Shown: positions 1-7,578 of the stretch, in pieces
Layout of the letters: every line of letters begins with the position of its first letter
How positions within the stretch are numbered: position 1 is the stretch's first letter
DNA from: an uncultured Collinsella sp.
GTDB taxonomy: Bacteria; Actinomycetota; Coriobacteriia; Coriobacteriales; Coriobacteriaceae
Assembly (NCBI GenBank): GCA_900759335.1
Contig: CAAEUX010000022.1
Location: forward strand, 1 to 8,077
Reading direction: 5' to 3'
Length of the DNA stretch: 8,077 nt
Translations under genes and position numbers: made by a program
The notes under the pieces: model-generated
Databases searched by the model: none
What the model was told of the DNA's origin: nothing
Seen by the model: the letters and a program-made list of their open reading frames with translations, nothing else

Positions 1-846
1 ATCGTCTCGAAGAGCCGGAAGTTTTTCTGTCTGGCCTACTGGAGATACGCCCTGCGGTTCAACCTGCCGTTAATTCCCCACCTGCTTTCGACGGTGGTTC
101 TCCAACAGTGCGACCGTATCATGATTTCGGATTTGTGCGGGGCAGCTTATGCCGCCATCTATAACGTAGCCTATAGTGCTGGTTTGGCGATGAACTTTAT
201 CCACGGTGCCATTGTGCAGGCGCTGACTCCTTGGATGTACCAGCTTATCAAGGAGGAGCAATATGACAAGGTGCAGCCAGTCGCAGCCTCCCTGCTTATT
301 CTCATTGGCAGTGCCAGCTTTCTGCTCACGCTGTTCGCTCCGGAGGTCATGGCGGTGTTGGCCCCTTCTTCTTACCAAGAGGGCATTTACGCTATTCCGC
401 CCGTGGCGGCCTGCGTTATGCTCATGACGGCTTTCAACCTATTTGTCACGGTGGAATACTTTTACGAGGAGACGCTTTGGGTCATGTTCGCCTCCATGGC
501 CGCTGCTGTTTTAAACGTGGTGCTCAATCTGGTGCTCCTTCCCGTGTTCGGGTTTATTGCTGCGGGCTATACGACCATGTTCTGCTACTTTGCCCTCGTT
601 TTTGGGCACTATCTTCTGATGCGCAGAGCGATTCGTCAGCATAATCCGGGTATGGTGCTTTTCAACGCGCCGCGCATCTTCTTTATCGTTCTGGCTTTTA
701 TGGCTGCTACGGTGGCATGCTCTGCCATCTACCCTTACCCGTGGGTTCGCTATGCTCTGGTGGTTCTGTTCGCCGTAGTTGTTCTCTTTAAGCGTGCGTG
801 GATTGTCGGCACGGTTAAGTCCATACTGCAGATTAAGGGGAGGTAG
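1..846 (+). CDS. wzx: Wzx-like polysaccharide flippase, C-terminal part (5' end outside window)
   Basis: The reading frame is open from base 1 to the TAG at 844-846, giving 281 visible residues; a normal Wzx/PST protein has about 400-500, so roughly the N-terminal third or more lies to the left. The GTG at 94 is internal, because family-like sequence (WRYALRFNLPLIPHLLS, then QQCDRIMIS) continues upstream of it. That loop, with an aromatic/basic stretch, LPLIPH and DRIMI, is typical of the MATE/MOP-superfamily polysaccharide exporters that flip undecaprenyl-diphosphate-linked repeat units across the inner membrane. The remainder is a series of hydrophobic segments separated by short polar loops, consistent with about seven or eight membrane helices, ending in a basic tail. 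It is the first visible gene of the operon and its last codons contain the ribosome binding site of the next gene. Family assignment is strong; the exact substrate is inferred from the neighbours. Confidence 0.9.
   Translation: MVSKSRKFFCLAYWRYALRFNLPLIPHLLSTVVLQQCDRIMISDLCGAAYAAIYNVAYSAGLAMNFIHGAIVQALTPWMYQLIKEEQYDKVQPVAASLLILIGSASFLLTLFAPEVMAVLAPSSYQEGIYAIPPVAACVMLMTAFNLFVTVEYFYEETLWVMFASMAAAVLNVVLNLVLLPVFGFIAAGYTTMFCYFALVFGHYLLMRRAIRQHNPGMVLFNAPRIFFIVLAFMAATVACSAIYPYPWVRYALVVLFAVVVLFKRAWIVGTVKSILQIKGR
835..843 (+). promoter_or_regulatory. Ribosome binding site fixing the start of the sialyltransferase-like gene
   Basis: AAGGGGAGG lies 7 bases before the ATG at 851 and inside the end of the flippase gene. 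It supports ATG 851 over the upstream in-frame GTG at 779, which has no comparable site and would overlap the flippase by 68 bases. Confidence 0.75.
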
Positions 847-850
847 CTTT

Positions 851-1867
851 ATGGATAGGCTGTACATCTGCCATACACCCTATCATGTGCTAATGGCTTG
901 CGAGTACGCCCTCGCGGATGCTAAAGAGGAAGGATCTGCTGATTCTCGGCGCCAGTCTATCCTCTTGATGGACTCTGTCGGCAATTTCGAAATCTATGCC
1001 GAACGTCTGCGGAATTCTGGGTTGTTCGACCGCGTGTTCACGGTGCGCCACAGCGAGGCTTTTGCCTCGTGGACGAATACGTCGTTCTACAAGACGCTTC
1101 TCCTGCTCTATCTGAGCAAGGGCCCGCTACACCGACTCGATTTCTTATTTGATTTCGATGAGCACTTCATCTTTAACGATCATCGCGATATAGGCGCGCT
1201 GCTTCATCGCTACCGTATCCCGTACCATCTTTTGGAAGATGGAAGGGACTGCTTCAAACGCTTCGACCAGAACAACCTTCCCACGGCAAACAGGCCTTTT
1301 TTGCGAAAGATGCTTAAGAAGATATTCAACGTGCCTATTGGCATGGGCGATTCCCCTTATTGTCTGGACATTCAGGTAAACTCTTGCGAGGCATTAAAAA
1401 CCTCGGTCTCAAAACCGGTTGTCGAGAGGCCTAAGGATGCGCTCGAAGCGGCTATGGACGAGAAGGATCGTGAGGTGCTTGGCCAGGTGTTTCCTGTTCC
1501 GGCTATCGATTCGAGCCGTGATTATGCCGTGCTGGTGCTCACGTCGCCCATGGAGGCCCACGGAGAAGAATGGAATGAAGAAAGACAACTGGCATACTAC
1601 CGAGATGTGGTTGAGCAGTATCCGAAAGGGGATGTGTTTCTTAAGCCTCATCCGCGCGACGCGGTCGATTACCAATCTATCGCTGGCTCTTGTCGCATTA
1701 TCGACAAGAGCATCCCGGTTGAGGTTTTGAATCTAAATCCCAAGATATCCTTCGATTATGCGGTAGCCTATCTTTCTACGGCGCTTCCCGCTATAAGAAA
1801 CTGCAAACACAAGATTTCGCTCTGCGCCATCTCGGGTGGCGACGCAGCGACGACGCAAGGAGAGTGA
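851..1867 (+). CDS. Sialyltransferase-like glycosyltransferase (GT52/GT38-type motifs)
   Basis: A 338-residue protein beginning MDRLYICHTPYHVLMACEYA, the N-terminal pattern of family-52-type bacterial glycosyltransferases. Three short motifs that bacterial sialyltransferases share are visible: an acidic-acidic-Gly motif (E129-D130-G131, LLEDGRD), an HP motif (H267-P268 in KPHPRD) and a Ser/Thr pair (S309-T310 in YLSTALP). In characterised sialyltransferases these supply the catalytic acid and bind the CMP moiety. There is no signal peptide or clear membrane helix, so a cytoplasmic, membrane-associated enzyme is likely. The predicted job is transfer of the nonulosonic acid from its CMP form, made by genes further down the operon, to the growing repeat unit. 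ATG 851 is chosen because of its strong ribosome binding site and 4-base gap to the flippase. Linkage and acceptor cannot be read from the sequence; a glycosyltransferase using another donor remains possible. Confidence 0.75.
   Translation: MDRLYICHTPYHVLMACEYALADAKEEGSADSRRQSILLMDSVGNFEIYAERLRNSGLFDRVFTVRHSEAFASWTNTSFYKTLLLLYLSKGPLHRLDFLFDFDEHFIFNDHRDIGALLHRYRIPYHLLEDGRDCFKRFDQNNLPTANRPFLRKMLKKIFNVPIGMGDSPYCLDIQVNSCEALKTSVSKPVVERPKDALEAAMDEKDREVLGQVFPVPAIDSSRDYAVLVLTSPMEAHGEEWNEERQLAYYRDVVEQYPKGDVFLKPHPRDAVDYQSIAGSCRIIDKSIPVEVLNLNPKISFDYAVAYLSTALPAIRNCKHKISLCAISGGDAATTQGE
1857..1863 (+). promoter_or_regulatory. Ribosome binding site favouring ATG 1870 over GTG 1864
   Basis: AAGGAGA ends directly against the GTG at 1864 (no spacer) but has good spacing to the ATG at 1870. 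The ATG, two codons downstream in the same frame, is therefore the likelier start. The GTG would overlap the preceding stop by 4 bases. Confidence 0.65.
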
Positions 1868-1869
1868 CA

Positions 1870-3630
1870 ATGTCTTTCACGGTCTGCTACAAGAACGATG
1901 GCGATGCGTGGCGCTTGAGCTTCGCAGGGGGTCGTCGGGACGTGCCCTCGCCGATCGAATATGACGAGGATCGGGGCATGATGTTGCTCGGTGAGCGCTT
2001 CGGCGTGCCGCTTGCCACCGTTTTCAACGCCCCCTGGCAAGACAATCCCGCCGTTGTCAACGAATTAGGGATCGCGGCCAACCTCATTGCCTTCGACAGT
2101 GCTGGTTGCGTTTTCGTGACGGATACTACGGGGCGCGAACTGCTCTTCTACTATATGGGCGACGAGTTCTTCGTGCTATCAGACAGCTTTTGGGACATTC
2201 TTAAGATCATTCAGCCTTCTTTTGACGATCTTGATGAGGAAGTCGTTGAGGAGATGATCTCCACGGGCTGTGGCGTGCCGTGCGATTTCACGACGCCCAT
2301 CAAAGGCCTGCGGTGGGCTCATCCGAATATGCTCGGAAGGTTTGATGTCGCTACAGGCTCGTTTGAAGCACGACAGTTTTCCGAGGTGCGGCGTACGGCG
2401 GAGGTGCACGCTATCGATGAGGCAGTGGATGGGCTGCATCGCTCGATGAGGTCTATGGCGGAAACGCTGACGGAACAGTTCTCTGGTCGAAAGTTTGGGC
2501 TCGGCCTCTCTGGCGGCCTTGACTCTCGAGTGGCTCTTCACTACTTGCAGGAAGCCGGTGCCGATCTAACCTGTTTTAACACGTGTACAACAAGACCCCA
2601 TAAGGTGCTCGTTGCGCATAGTGTGGCCAAGGCGCGTGCTCTGGCGAAGGCCTCCAATGTCGTATATCGCGAGGTCGAATGGCGTCCGGACGCGGTGCGC
2701 GAAAAAATGGATCAGATGCTTGAGATGCAGCCATTGGGTACGACGGGCCACTATACTAACGTCTATAAATACGAGCCAGTGGGGTTGCCCGATTTTGATG
2801 TGCTTGTAACAGCCGGCCAAGGTATCGGCCCCTATCTCGTGGGAGTGTCTGCTGCGCCGGGCTCAGACGCATGGACGCGGGAGGATGTGCTCGGCTATCT
2901 ACTGGGACTTTCCCATGCCAGCGCCCAACCCTATTCGTTCACAATCCACTCTATTAAAAAACAGCTTGTCAAGATGGGATTGAGGGGGCTTGATACGACA
3001 GAGGGGCCCGAGTATTCCCAATGGAGGCGAATAGCTACCGACGACGCCCATGAGCGCGTCGCTGGCAAGGTGGCGGCATTTGTGGACGACCGGCTTGCCA
3101 AAGGCTACAGGCCAGCTGACATCACCCTCGATTTTCGCACGAGTACGCTGGGGGCTATTGGCAGGAACGGTGCCTACGAAAGTAGCTTCGGGCGTTTCCG
3201 CAATTTCACCATCTACACACCTTTCCTTGTGCGAGAAGGCCTAAGATGGGATATCCCCCTCGTTGAGGATCGTCGCGTGCTCAAGGAACTCGTCAAACGG
3301 GAGATTCCCGAGTTTGCTTCCGTTGGAGAGGAAGAGGTGGGCTCGGTCGGTTCGGCCAGTTCCCTGGCTCTGTTTGCCAATAAGCTGGAGTTCGTCGCGC
3401 GGGGCAGCGGTATTATGGCGGAGGAGTGGTATCGGAATCATCCTGCTATTCGAAAGGCATTCGACGAGGATATGGGCAATGATTGCACCTGGTTCTACGA
3501 GTTGGTGCCCGGCGCTCGAGAAGTTGATTCGGTTTGGAAAATGAGCCCCGCTCGCAAGAACTCGATCTGGGAGATGAAGCGCCTCGTAGACTGCATAGAG
3601 ACCCGACGCTACCTGGAATTCGAGCATTAA
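1870..3630 (+). CDS. Asparagine-synthase-like PP-loop ATP-pyrophosphatase lacking glutaminase cysteine
   Basis: A 586-residue protein. The PP-loop SGGLDSR at 214-220 is the ATP-pyrophosphatase signature of the asparagine synthase family, which activates a carboxylate as an AMP ester. A degenerate N-terminal domain can be followed (YYMGDEFFVLSD near 95-107; GLRWAHPNMLGRFDVATG near 146-163, resembling the loop that precedes the synthetase domain in AsnB), but the N-terminus MSFTV has no Cys at position 2. Ammonia release from glutamine is therefore not expected from this chain. The usual GEGxDE segment of AsnB seems to be replaced by AGQGIG at 315-320, so acidic residues are missing there. Near the C-terminus FRNFTIYTPFLVREGL matches the conserved R...PFL region. 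Sitting between the transferase and nonulosonate genes, it probably modifies a carboxyl group on the glycan or its precursor, or forms another amide. Family is confident; reaction and substrate are unknown. Confidence 0.8.
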   Translation: MSFTVCYKNDGDAWRLSFAGGRRDVPSPIEYDEDRGMMLLGERFGVPLATVFNAPWQDNPAVVNELGIAANLIAFDSAGCVFVTDTTGRELLFYYMGDEFFVLSDSFWDILKIIQPSFDDLDEEVVEEMISTGCGVPCDFTTPIKGLRWAHPNMLGRFDVATGSFEARQFSEVRRTAEVHAIDEAVDGLHRSMRSMAETLTEQFSGRKFGLGLSGGLDSRVALHYLQEAGADLTCFNTCTTRPHKVLVAHSVAKARALAKASNVVYREVEWRPDAVREKMDQMLEMQPLGTTGHYTNVYKYEPVGLPDFDVLVTAGQGIGPYLVGVSAAPGSDAWTREDVLGYLLGLSHASAQPYSFTIHSIKKQLVKMGLRGLDTTEGPEYSQWRRIATDDAHERVAGKVAAFVDDRLAKGYRPADITLDFRTSTLGAIGRNGAYESSFGRFRNFTIYTPFLVREGLRWDIPLVEDRRVLKELVKREIPEFASVGEEEVGSVGSASSLALFANKLEFVARGSGIMAEEWYRNHPAIRKAFDEDMGNDCTWFYELVPGAREVDSVWKMSPARKNSIWEMKRLVDCIETRRYLEFEH

Positions 3631-3651
3631 GAATGAGGATGTGAACCGATA

Positions 3652-5301
3652 ATGAAGTCGAGAAAGCCAAATATCATCGCCGTCATACCGGCTCGCGGCG
3701 GGTCGAAGGGCATTCCTCGGAAAAACATGCGCCTGATGGGGGGCAAGCCTCTTATCGCCTACGCTATCGAAAATGCGTTATCCAGTGAATTGATAGACGA
3801 TGTGGTGGTGTCCTCCGACTCCGAAGAAATACTGGCCTACGCGGCGCAGTTTGAAGGAGTGACGGGGATGCCACGAGATACGGAGCTGGCCCTTGATGCC
3901 GTTACACTCGACCCTGTTATCTATGATGCCGTCGTGCGACGTGAGGAGCAAGCGGGAGCATCCTTCGATATTGTGGTAACGCTTCAGCCGACCTCGCCGC
4001 TGTTAACTCGGGAAACGCTCGACCGGGCCCTCGCCATGTTCATCGATTCCGATTTGGACTCGTGCATCAGCGTGGTGAATGCGCCCCATCTGAGTTGGAA
4101 GGAAGATGGCGAAGGGGGCGTGGTGCCCGCCTACGAACAGCGCCTTAATCGTCAGCAGCTTCCGCCTTATTACTTGGAAACAGGTGCGTTCCTCATCGCT
4201 GATCGAATGTCGGTTACGCCGATGACGCGGCTGGGAAAGACCGTTGGAGTGTTTGAGGTTCCCGAAAGAGAATCAACCGATATCGATTCCGTCCGAGATT
4301 GGATCGTGTGCGAGTCCGAACTGTCGCGGAAGAAAATCGCTTTTCGCGTAGACGGTCATCGAGAGCTGGGATTGGGCCACATTTATCGCGCTCTCACCTT
4401 GGGCTACGAGTTGGTGGGACACGATATCGTCTATTTATGCGACAAGCGGCACCGTGAGGGCATTGAGAGGCTCAAGGGAGCCTTCATGAATGTGGTGGAG
4501 CTCGATGGAGAGGATGATCTCTTCTCTTGGCTGGAGCAAAATGCACCCGATGTATTCGTTAATGATCTGTTGGACACCGAAGTGGATTACGTTCGCGCGG
4601 TGAAGCGTTATGTGAAGCGCTTCGTCTCTTTCGAGGATCTCGGCCCCGGTGCCCGTGCGGCTGATGCCGTCGTGAATGCTTTGTATGAAGATAACGTGTC
4701 CTATCCCAACACTTATGCCGGGAAGGGGTATGTATGTCTTCGTGACGAGTTTCTGGGCGCGCGCCGCGCCCCTTTTAAACCCAAAGCACAAAAGGTACTG
4801 GTAACATTCGGTGGAACTGACCCTCTCGATCTGACGGCGAGAATTTATGCGCTAGCGCAGAGGATCAATGCTGACGGGCCAACATTCTCGTTCGATTTCA
4901 TCGTCGGACCTGGCTATGCCGGCGCTCCGCTCGTCTCTATTCCAGAAAAAGGCATCATGATTAATATGGATGTCCCTCGTGTGAGCGACCATATGAGGGA
5001 TGCCGATATTGCCTTCTGCTCGCAGGGACGTACGACCTACGAGCTGGCCTCTATGGGGGTTCCAGCCATTGTGATTGCTCAGAATGAGAGGGAGTTGCTG
5101 CATTCTTTTGCCCAAATGGACAACGGCTTCATTAATCTCGGATTGGGAAGTCGAGTAAGCGATGAGGATATTCTCTCTACGTTCGAGTGGCTTGTGAAGG
5201 CCCGCACCGTGCGGGAAGAGATGCGCGACTTAATGTTGCGAAATGATTTGGCCTCTGGTGCACATCGGGTGCGGCAGATTATCTTGGGGGAGGCGTTATG
5301 A
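3652..5301 (+). CDS. Fused CMP-nonulosonate cytidylyltransferase / PseG(SpsG)-like nucleotide-sugar hydrolase
   Basis: A 549-residue two-domain protein. Residues about 7-222 are a NeuA/SpsF-type cytidylyltransferase: the CTP-binding motif ARGGSKGIPRKN is at 14-25, QPTSPLL at 112-118, and the metal-binding acidic pair at D210/D212 (ESTDIDSVRDW). This half makes CMP-nonulosonic acid from CTP. Residues about 228-549 form a GT-B-like PseG/SpsG domain: RVDG at 232-235, GLGHIYR at 240-246 with H243 matching the catalytic His of PseG, FGGTDP at 386-391, and QGRTTYELASMGVP at 459-472 for nucleotide-sugar binding. PseG releases UDP from a UDP-2,4-diacetamido-trideoxyhexose, giving the free sugar used by the synthase encoded next. 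The two activities flank the NeuB step, so the fusion supplies both the first and last reactions. ATG 3652 has only a weak GAGG at 3635-3638, 13 bases away, but is the first start and leads straight into the domain. The gene overlaps the next by ATGA. Confidence 0.92.
   Translation: MKSRKPNIIAVIPARGGSKGIPRKNMRLMGGKPLIAYAIENALSSELIDDVVVSSDSEEILAYAAQFEGVTGMPRDTELALDAVTLDPVIYDAVVRREEQAGASFDIVVTLQPTSPLLTRETLDRALAMFIDSDLDSCISVVNAPHLSWKEDGEGGVVPAYEQRLNRQQLPPYYLETGAFLIADRMSVTPMTRLGKTVGVFEVPERESTDIDSVRDWIVCESELSRKKIAFRVDGHRELGLGHIYRALTLGYELVGHDIVYLCDKRHREGIERLKGAFMNVVELDGEDDLFSWLEQNAPDVFVNDLLDTEVDYVRAVKRYVKRFVSFEDLGPGARAADAVVNALYEDNVSYPNTYAGKGYVCLRDEFLGARRAPFKPKAQKVLVTFGGTDPLDLTARIYALAQRINADGPTFSFDFIVGPGYAGAPLVSIPEKGIMINMDVPRVSDHMRDADIAFCSQGRTTYELASMGVPAIVIAQNERELLHSFAQMDNGFINLGLGSRVSDEDILSTFEWLVKARTVREEMRDLMLRNDLASGAHRVRQIILGEAL
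5289..5301 (+). promoter_or_regulatory. Ribosome binding site and 4-base ATGA stop/start overlap before neuB
   Basis: GGAGG at 5289-5293 sits 4 bases before the ATG at 5298, and that ATG overlaps the preceding TGA at 5299-5301. The arrangement suggests translational coupling of the fused enzyme and the synthase. Confidence 0.75.
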
Positions 5302-6371
5302 GCGCATTGACGGAACGGATGGCCCGTGGCGAGTTTACTCTGATTGCCGAGATCGGCGTAAACTATTACGACATTGCGAAACAGCGGGGAGTAACTCCCA
5401 TGGAGGCGGCGAAGCTCATGTGCCAGGAAGCCCGTGATGCCGGCATTCATGCTGTCAAATTTCAGACCTATAAAGCGGAGACGCTGGCAGCAGCCGATTC
5501 TCCGTCCTATTGGGACACGAATGAGGAGCCGACGACGAGCCAACGCGAGTTGTTCAAGAAGTTCGACTCTTTCGGAGAGGCCGAGTACCGTGAACTGGCC
5601 TCTTTTTGCGATGAGATCGGAATAGAATTCTGTTCGACGGCCTTTGATTTTGAGTCGGCCGATTATCTTGATGAGTTGATGTCCGTGTACAAGATATCGT
5701 CATCGGATCTCACGAACCTTCCGTTTATCGAGTACCAGGCGGCGAAGGGGAAACCTGTAATCATGTCAGTAGGTGCGGGGGATTTGAGCGAGATGAAGGC
5801 GGCGGTGGAGGCAGTCGAACGCGTCAATGATCAGCCCCTCGTGCTCTGCCACTGCGTTCTCGAGTATCCGACGCCTTATGGCCATGCCAATCTGCGTCGT
5901 ATCGCCTCGTTGAAGGAGGCGTTTCCGAACGCGATCATCGGATATTCCGACCACTGCAAGCCCGACGAGTGCTTCGACGTCATTAAAACGGCCTATGCTT
6001 TGGGAGCGACAGTGGTGGAGAAGCATTTCACGTTGGACAAGACGTTGCAAGGCAACGACCATTACCATGCGATGGATCCCGATGATGCGCGTCGCATTCT
6101 AGAAGGCGTCGCGTTTATCGAGACCATTGCGGGAAATCCCGACCTGAACTTCAACGAGACGGAGGCGGCGGCGCGTCTCAATGCAAGGCGCTCCATTGTC
6201 GCACAAGGTCTCATTCCAGCAGGTTCGGTGATAGAGGCCGACATGATTACCTTTAAGCGACCGGGAACGGGAATTGCGCCCTCGGAACTCGACGAGGTTC
6301 TCGGTCAGCGAGCTCTCGTCGACATTGTTGACGACGCCATTCTTCAATGGGATATGCTCGAAAGGTGCTGA
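5298..6371 (+). CDS. neuB: Nonulosonic acid synthase (NeuB/SpsE/PseI/LegI family)
   Basis: A 357-residue protein, normal length for the family. Residues about 13-275 are the NeuB TIM barrel and about 290-350 the C-terminal antifreeze-like SAF domain (FKRPGTGI near 319-326). Recognisable motifs are IAEIG at 16-20, AVKFQTYKAETL at 52-63, KISSSDLTNLPF at 132-143, GYSDH at 215-219 and EKHFTLD at 241-247. H219 and H243 correspond to the two His residues that hold the catalytic metal in meningococcal NeuB. The enzyme condenses a 2,4-diacetamido-type hexose or ManNAc with phosphoenolpyruvate to form a nine-carbon keto acid. After EIG the sequence is VNYYD rather than the common INHNG, so this belongs to a divergent subgroup. 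Pairing with a PseG-like hydrolase, rather than a NeuC-type epimerase, favours a diamino sugar substrate; this is inference. The stop is 17 bases before the start of the acyltransferase gene. Confidence 0.95.
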   Translation: MSALTERMARGEFTLIAEIGVNYYDIAKQRGVTPMEAAKLMCQEARDAGIHAVKFQTYKAETLAAADSPSYWDTNEEPTTSQRELFKKFDSFGEAEYRELASFCDEIGIEFCSTAFDFESADYLDELMSVYKISSSDLTNLPFIEYQAAKGKPVIMSVGAGDLSEMKAAVEAVERVNDQPLVLCHCVLEYPTPYGHANLRRIASLKEAFPNAIIGYSDHCKPDECFDVIKTAYALGATVVEKHFTLDKTLQGNDHYHAMDPDDARRILEGVAFIETIAGNPDLNFNETEAAARLNARRSIVAQGLIPAGSVIEADMITFKRPGTGIAPSELDEVLGQRALVDIVDDAILQWDMLERC

Positions 6372-6388
6372 AGGGACGCAAATCGATC

Positions 6389-7578
6389 ATGGCATCTACT
6401 GAGAAATCGATAAACTACACCATGAGGCTTTTTTCGGCCTGTGCTATTGTGCTAGTTGTGGTTGGCCATATTCCCTCCACTGGGTTCAATGGTCCTTTCG
6501 ATATGTTTAAGCCCTATTCATTCCAGGTAGCCGCCTTCGTATTCGTCGTCGGATACTTTTATAAAGAATCTCACGAGGTGCATCCTTTTCAGTATCTAAA
6601 ATCGAAGATAAAGCGGCTTCTCGTTCCCCTGGTGGCAATCAATGCGGCGTACGGCTGTCTCGTGCTTTTGCTAAAAAGTTGGTTGGAATTACATGGGGGG
6701 GGGCTCTCTCTGCCCAGACGCTACTAGTGATGCCCTTTACCGATGGCCATCAGTTTCTTATCAACATGCCCATGTGGTTTATCGCTCCTTTGTCTTTCGC
6801 AGAGTTGCTCAATCTGCTTATTCGCCTTCCCTTCAAGCAGGTACCTTCAACGAGTTTGAAAGAGACGATCCTGCTATTTGCGTACCTTGCTCTTGGGGCG
6901 ATTGCCATCGAGTTGGGCGGTGCTGATGGCTTGCCGAGTGGTTGGCTGCTCTTGGTGTGCAGAACCCTGTTTTTCCTGGCATGCTTAGGGATGGGACGCT
7001 TTTATGCGAGGGTCTTAGAGGGGTACGACACGCTGCCGAATGTCCCGTACTTTGCCCTGCTGCTTGCGGTTCAGCTTGTAGGTATTGCTGCTTTGCATGG
7101 CCGATATACCTACATTCCGTCGTGGTGCCAGTTTCCAGGAGGCGTTGTTGGCACCTACTTCGTTACGATAACGGGCATCGCGTTTCTGATGCGCTGCTGT
7201 AAAATGCTGGCCCCTTCTTTTGGGCGATCGAGTTTCGTTGCCGCTCTGGCTGGTAACACGTTCAGTATTATGTGCCACCATATCTTCGGGTTCTTCCTCG
7301 TGTGCACATGTTTTGGCGTGCTGTCTGTCATAACGCCCTGGTTTACGTCCTTTGACTTTACGGCATATCTATCCGATTGGACTTACCGGTGGATGCCAGC
7401 TGCCGTTCCGCAGACTTCTCTTGTGTATGTGGCAGGTGGTGTTTTTGTTTCCCTGCTTATCCACGAGTCTTGGGGAAGATTCAAGCAGCTTGCAATGGAT
7501 GCTGTCCATCGCGGAAGGACGTCTTTACATCAAGGTCAAAGGGGTGCAGGCAAGGGAGACAGTGGGGAAGGAGCGTAG
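6389..7578 (+). CDS. Acyltransferase-3 family membrane protein, frame broken at a G9 tract (probable phase-variable gene, OFF here)
   Basis: Two adjoining frames together encode one acyltransferase. The 5' part, 6389-6727, gives 112 residues with the family start MRLFSACAIVLVVVGH, a following membrane segment, and SKIKRLLVPL, the basic-plus-Pro element of the family; it then stops at TAG 6725-6727. The 3' part continues in another frame to the TAG at 7576-7578, with MPMWFIAPL, several membrane helices, GNTFSIMCHHIFGFFL and a polar tail. The frames meet at nine Gs, 6695-6703. Ten Gs (or seven) would join them into a protein of 396 (or 395) residues, normal for this family. These multi-pass proteins move acyl groups, often acetyl, onto extracytoplasmic glycans, so O-acylation of the capsule or its nonulosonate is likely. 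ATG 6389 is favoured over ATG 6347, which lies inside neuB without a ribosome binding site; AAGGGA at 6371-6376 is somewhat far upstream. A sequencing slip in the homopolymer could give the same picture. Confidence 0.85.
6695..6703 (+). repeat. Homopolymeric G9 tract inside the acyltransferase gene
   Basis: Nine consecutive Gs occur at codons 103-105 of the acyltransferase. At this length the 5' frame reads GGG GGG GGG CTC and runs into a stop 22 bases after the tract. Adding one G, or removing two, restores the downstream frame. Poly-G tracts of this length are classic substrates for slipped-strand mispairing in phase-variable surface-glycan genes. It is the longest single-base run in the window. 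Confidence 0.85.

Noticed and set aside
779..850. Upstream GTG start for the sialyltransferase-like gene
   Set aside because: It would add 24 residues in the flippase coding region without a ribosome binding site, while ATG 851 has a strong one and begins the family's N-terminal pattern.
1864..1866. GTG start with 4-base overlap for the asparagine-synthase-like gene
   Set aside because: The AAGGAGA sequence touches it with no spacer; the in-frame ATG at 1870 has proper spacing. The difference is only two residues.
3241..3627. Minus-strand 128-codon open frame opposite the asparagine-synthase-like gene, and similar antisense frames elsewhere
   Set aside because: They lie wholly within well-supported genes, show no domain motifs and have no ribosome binding sites; they are shadows of the coding strand.
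3737..3742. G6 run in the cytidylyltransferase domain as a second phase-variable site
   Set aside because: The frame is intact, the run encodes the usual GGKPL part of the family, and six Gs is short for frequent slippage.
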